From Vulcanimicrobiota bacterium (GTDB lineage: Bacteria; Vulcanimicrobiota; Vulcanimicrobiia; Vulcanimicrobiales; Vulcanimicrobiaceae), in contig JACRTZ010000262.1 of assembly GCA_014304965.1 (NCBI GenBank), forward strand, positions 1-14,744: DNA of 14,744 bases. The letters run 5' to 3'. Position numbers and translations under genes: made by a program. Below the pieces are notes generated by a model, which saw nothing but the letters and a program-made list of their open reading frames with translations, was not told the DNA's origin and searched no databases. Positions 14,398 through 14,744 of this stretch are shown here, piece after piece. The first letter of the stretch is position 1. Each line of letters starts with the position of its first letter.

Positions 14398-14744
14398 GCG
14401 CGCTCGGCAGCGCCGTCGCCCCACTCGCTGCGGGCGATCTCGAACGGGCTCGCGCGCTGCTCGAAGGCCGGCCCTACGACAACGTTTTTCTCGACGCGCT
14501 GCTCGCAACGCCGGAGGGACGGGCCGAACTCCTCGCGGCGCGCGATGAGGGCGGACTGCGCGCGCTCGCCTTCCTCGGACCGCAATTCGTGTTCGCGGCT
14601 GAGGGAGCGGAATTCGTCCCGAGTTTCGCGCCGCTGGCGCTGCGCCGGCCGCTGCCGCGTATGATCGTCGCTCCGCGCGCACTCGTCGAAGCATTTCGTG
14701 CGGCAACCGCCGGCCGTTTTCCGCGACCGCGCACGGTGCGGGAG
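14394..14744 (+). CDS. Probable GNAT-like acetyltransferase with DUF4081-like N-terminus (runs off right edge)
   Basis: The frame is open for 117 codons to the window edge and has coding character: LERARALLEGRPYDNVFLDALL, GLRALAFLGPQFVFAAEGAEF, PRMIVAPRALVEAFRAAT. This order (short helix, PxxNVFL, xxxFLG, then a MIVxPRxxVEAF segment) resembles the N-terminal half of GNAT proteins with a DUF4081-like domain; the acetyl-CoA binding part would lie past the edge. The start is unresolved. No ATG, GTG or TTG occurs in frame between a TTG at 14208 (deep inside the anti-sigma gene) and a GTG at 14589, which would remove the conserved start. CTG at 14394, overlapping the anti-sigma stop as CTGA, is the best-placed codon and is used here provisionally. 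The gene likely belongs to the sigma/anti-sigma operon. Confidence 0.65.
   Translation, partial: MSALGSAVAPLAAGDLERARALLEGRPYDNVFLDALLATPEGRAELLAARDEGGLRALAFLGPQFVFAAEGAEFVPSFAPLALRRPLPRMIVAPRALVEAFRAATAGRFPRPRTVRE

Overview
The window is a GC-rich, densely coded bacterial chromosome segment with 13 protein genes that I accept. Two of these run off the window edges, and one is a 39-codon ORF of modest certainty. Several features suggest a soil or environmental lineage such as Candidatus Eremiobacterota (WPS-2) or a neighbouring actinobacteria-like group: the gene mix (RskA-type anti-sigma factor, a GNAT-like protein with a DUF4081-like start, class III-type sirtuin, hydantoinase, DUF5671 protein), short intergenic gaps and frequent start/stop overlaps. 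No rRNA or marker gene is present, so this placement is inference. There is no phage, transposase, CRISPR array, tRNA or rRNA in the window.

Left part (1-3600): two minus-strand genes, a 12-TM permease carrying a C-terminal PDZ-like domain and, downstream of it, the N-terminal 433 residues of a hydantoinase/oxoprolinase. They plausibly form an uptake-plus-hydrolysis pair. The 112-nt gap between them carries two copies of a GGG(G)ACCCC motif. A divergent AT-rich region (3530-3652) separates them from the next block.

Middle (3650-7860): plus-strand genes for exported or membrane proteins of unknown role. These are a 503-aa secreted protein with a glycine/asparagine repeat region, a DUF5671 membrane protein with a pilin-like C-terminal tail, a 39-codon ORF and a 209-aa anchored Cys-rich protein joined by an ATGA overlap. 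Between the first two lies a 715-nt non-coding stretch. It holds a strong stem-loop, a textbook rho-independent terminator and a nested set of inverted repeats that can fold into a rod of about 190 nt. This stretch is the best candidate in the window for an undescribed RNA.

Right part (7870-14744): a minus-strand secreted GH20 beta-hexosaminidase is divergent from a sodium:solute symporter, a likely amino-sugar scavenging pair. The symporter converges on a minus-strand pair, a sirtuin followed by a 145-aa helical protein; the symporter and the 145-aa gene share a CTAG in which each strand reads TAG. Divergent from the sirtuin is a compact ECF sigma / RskA-type anti-sigma operon (ATGA overlap), followed without a gap by the start of a GNAT-like gene that has no canonical start codon where one is expected.
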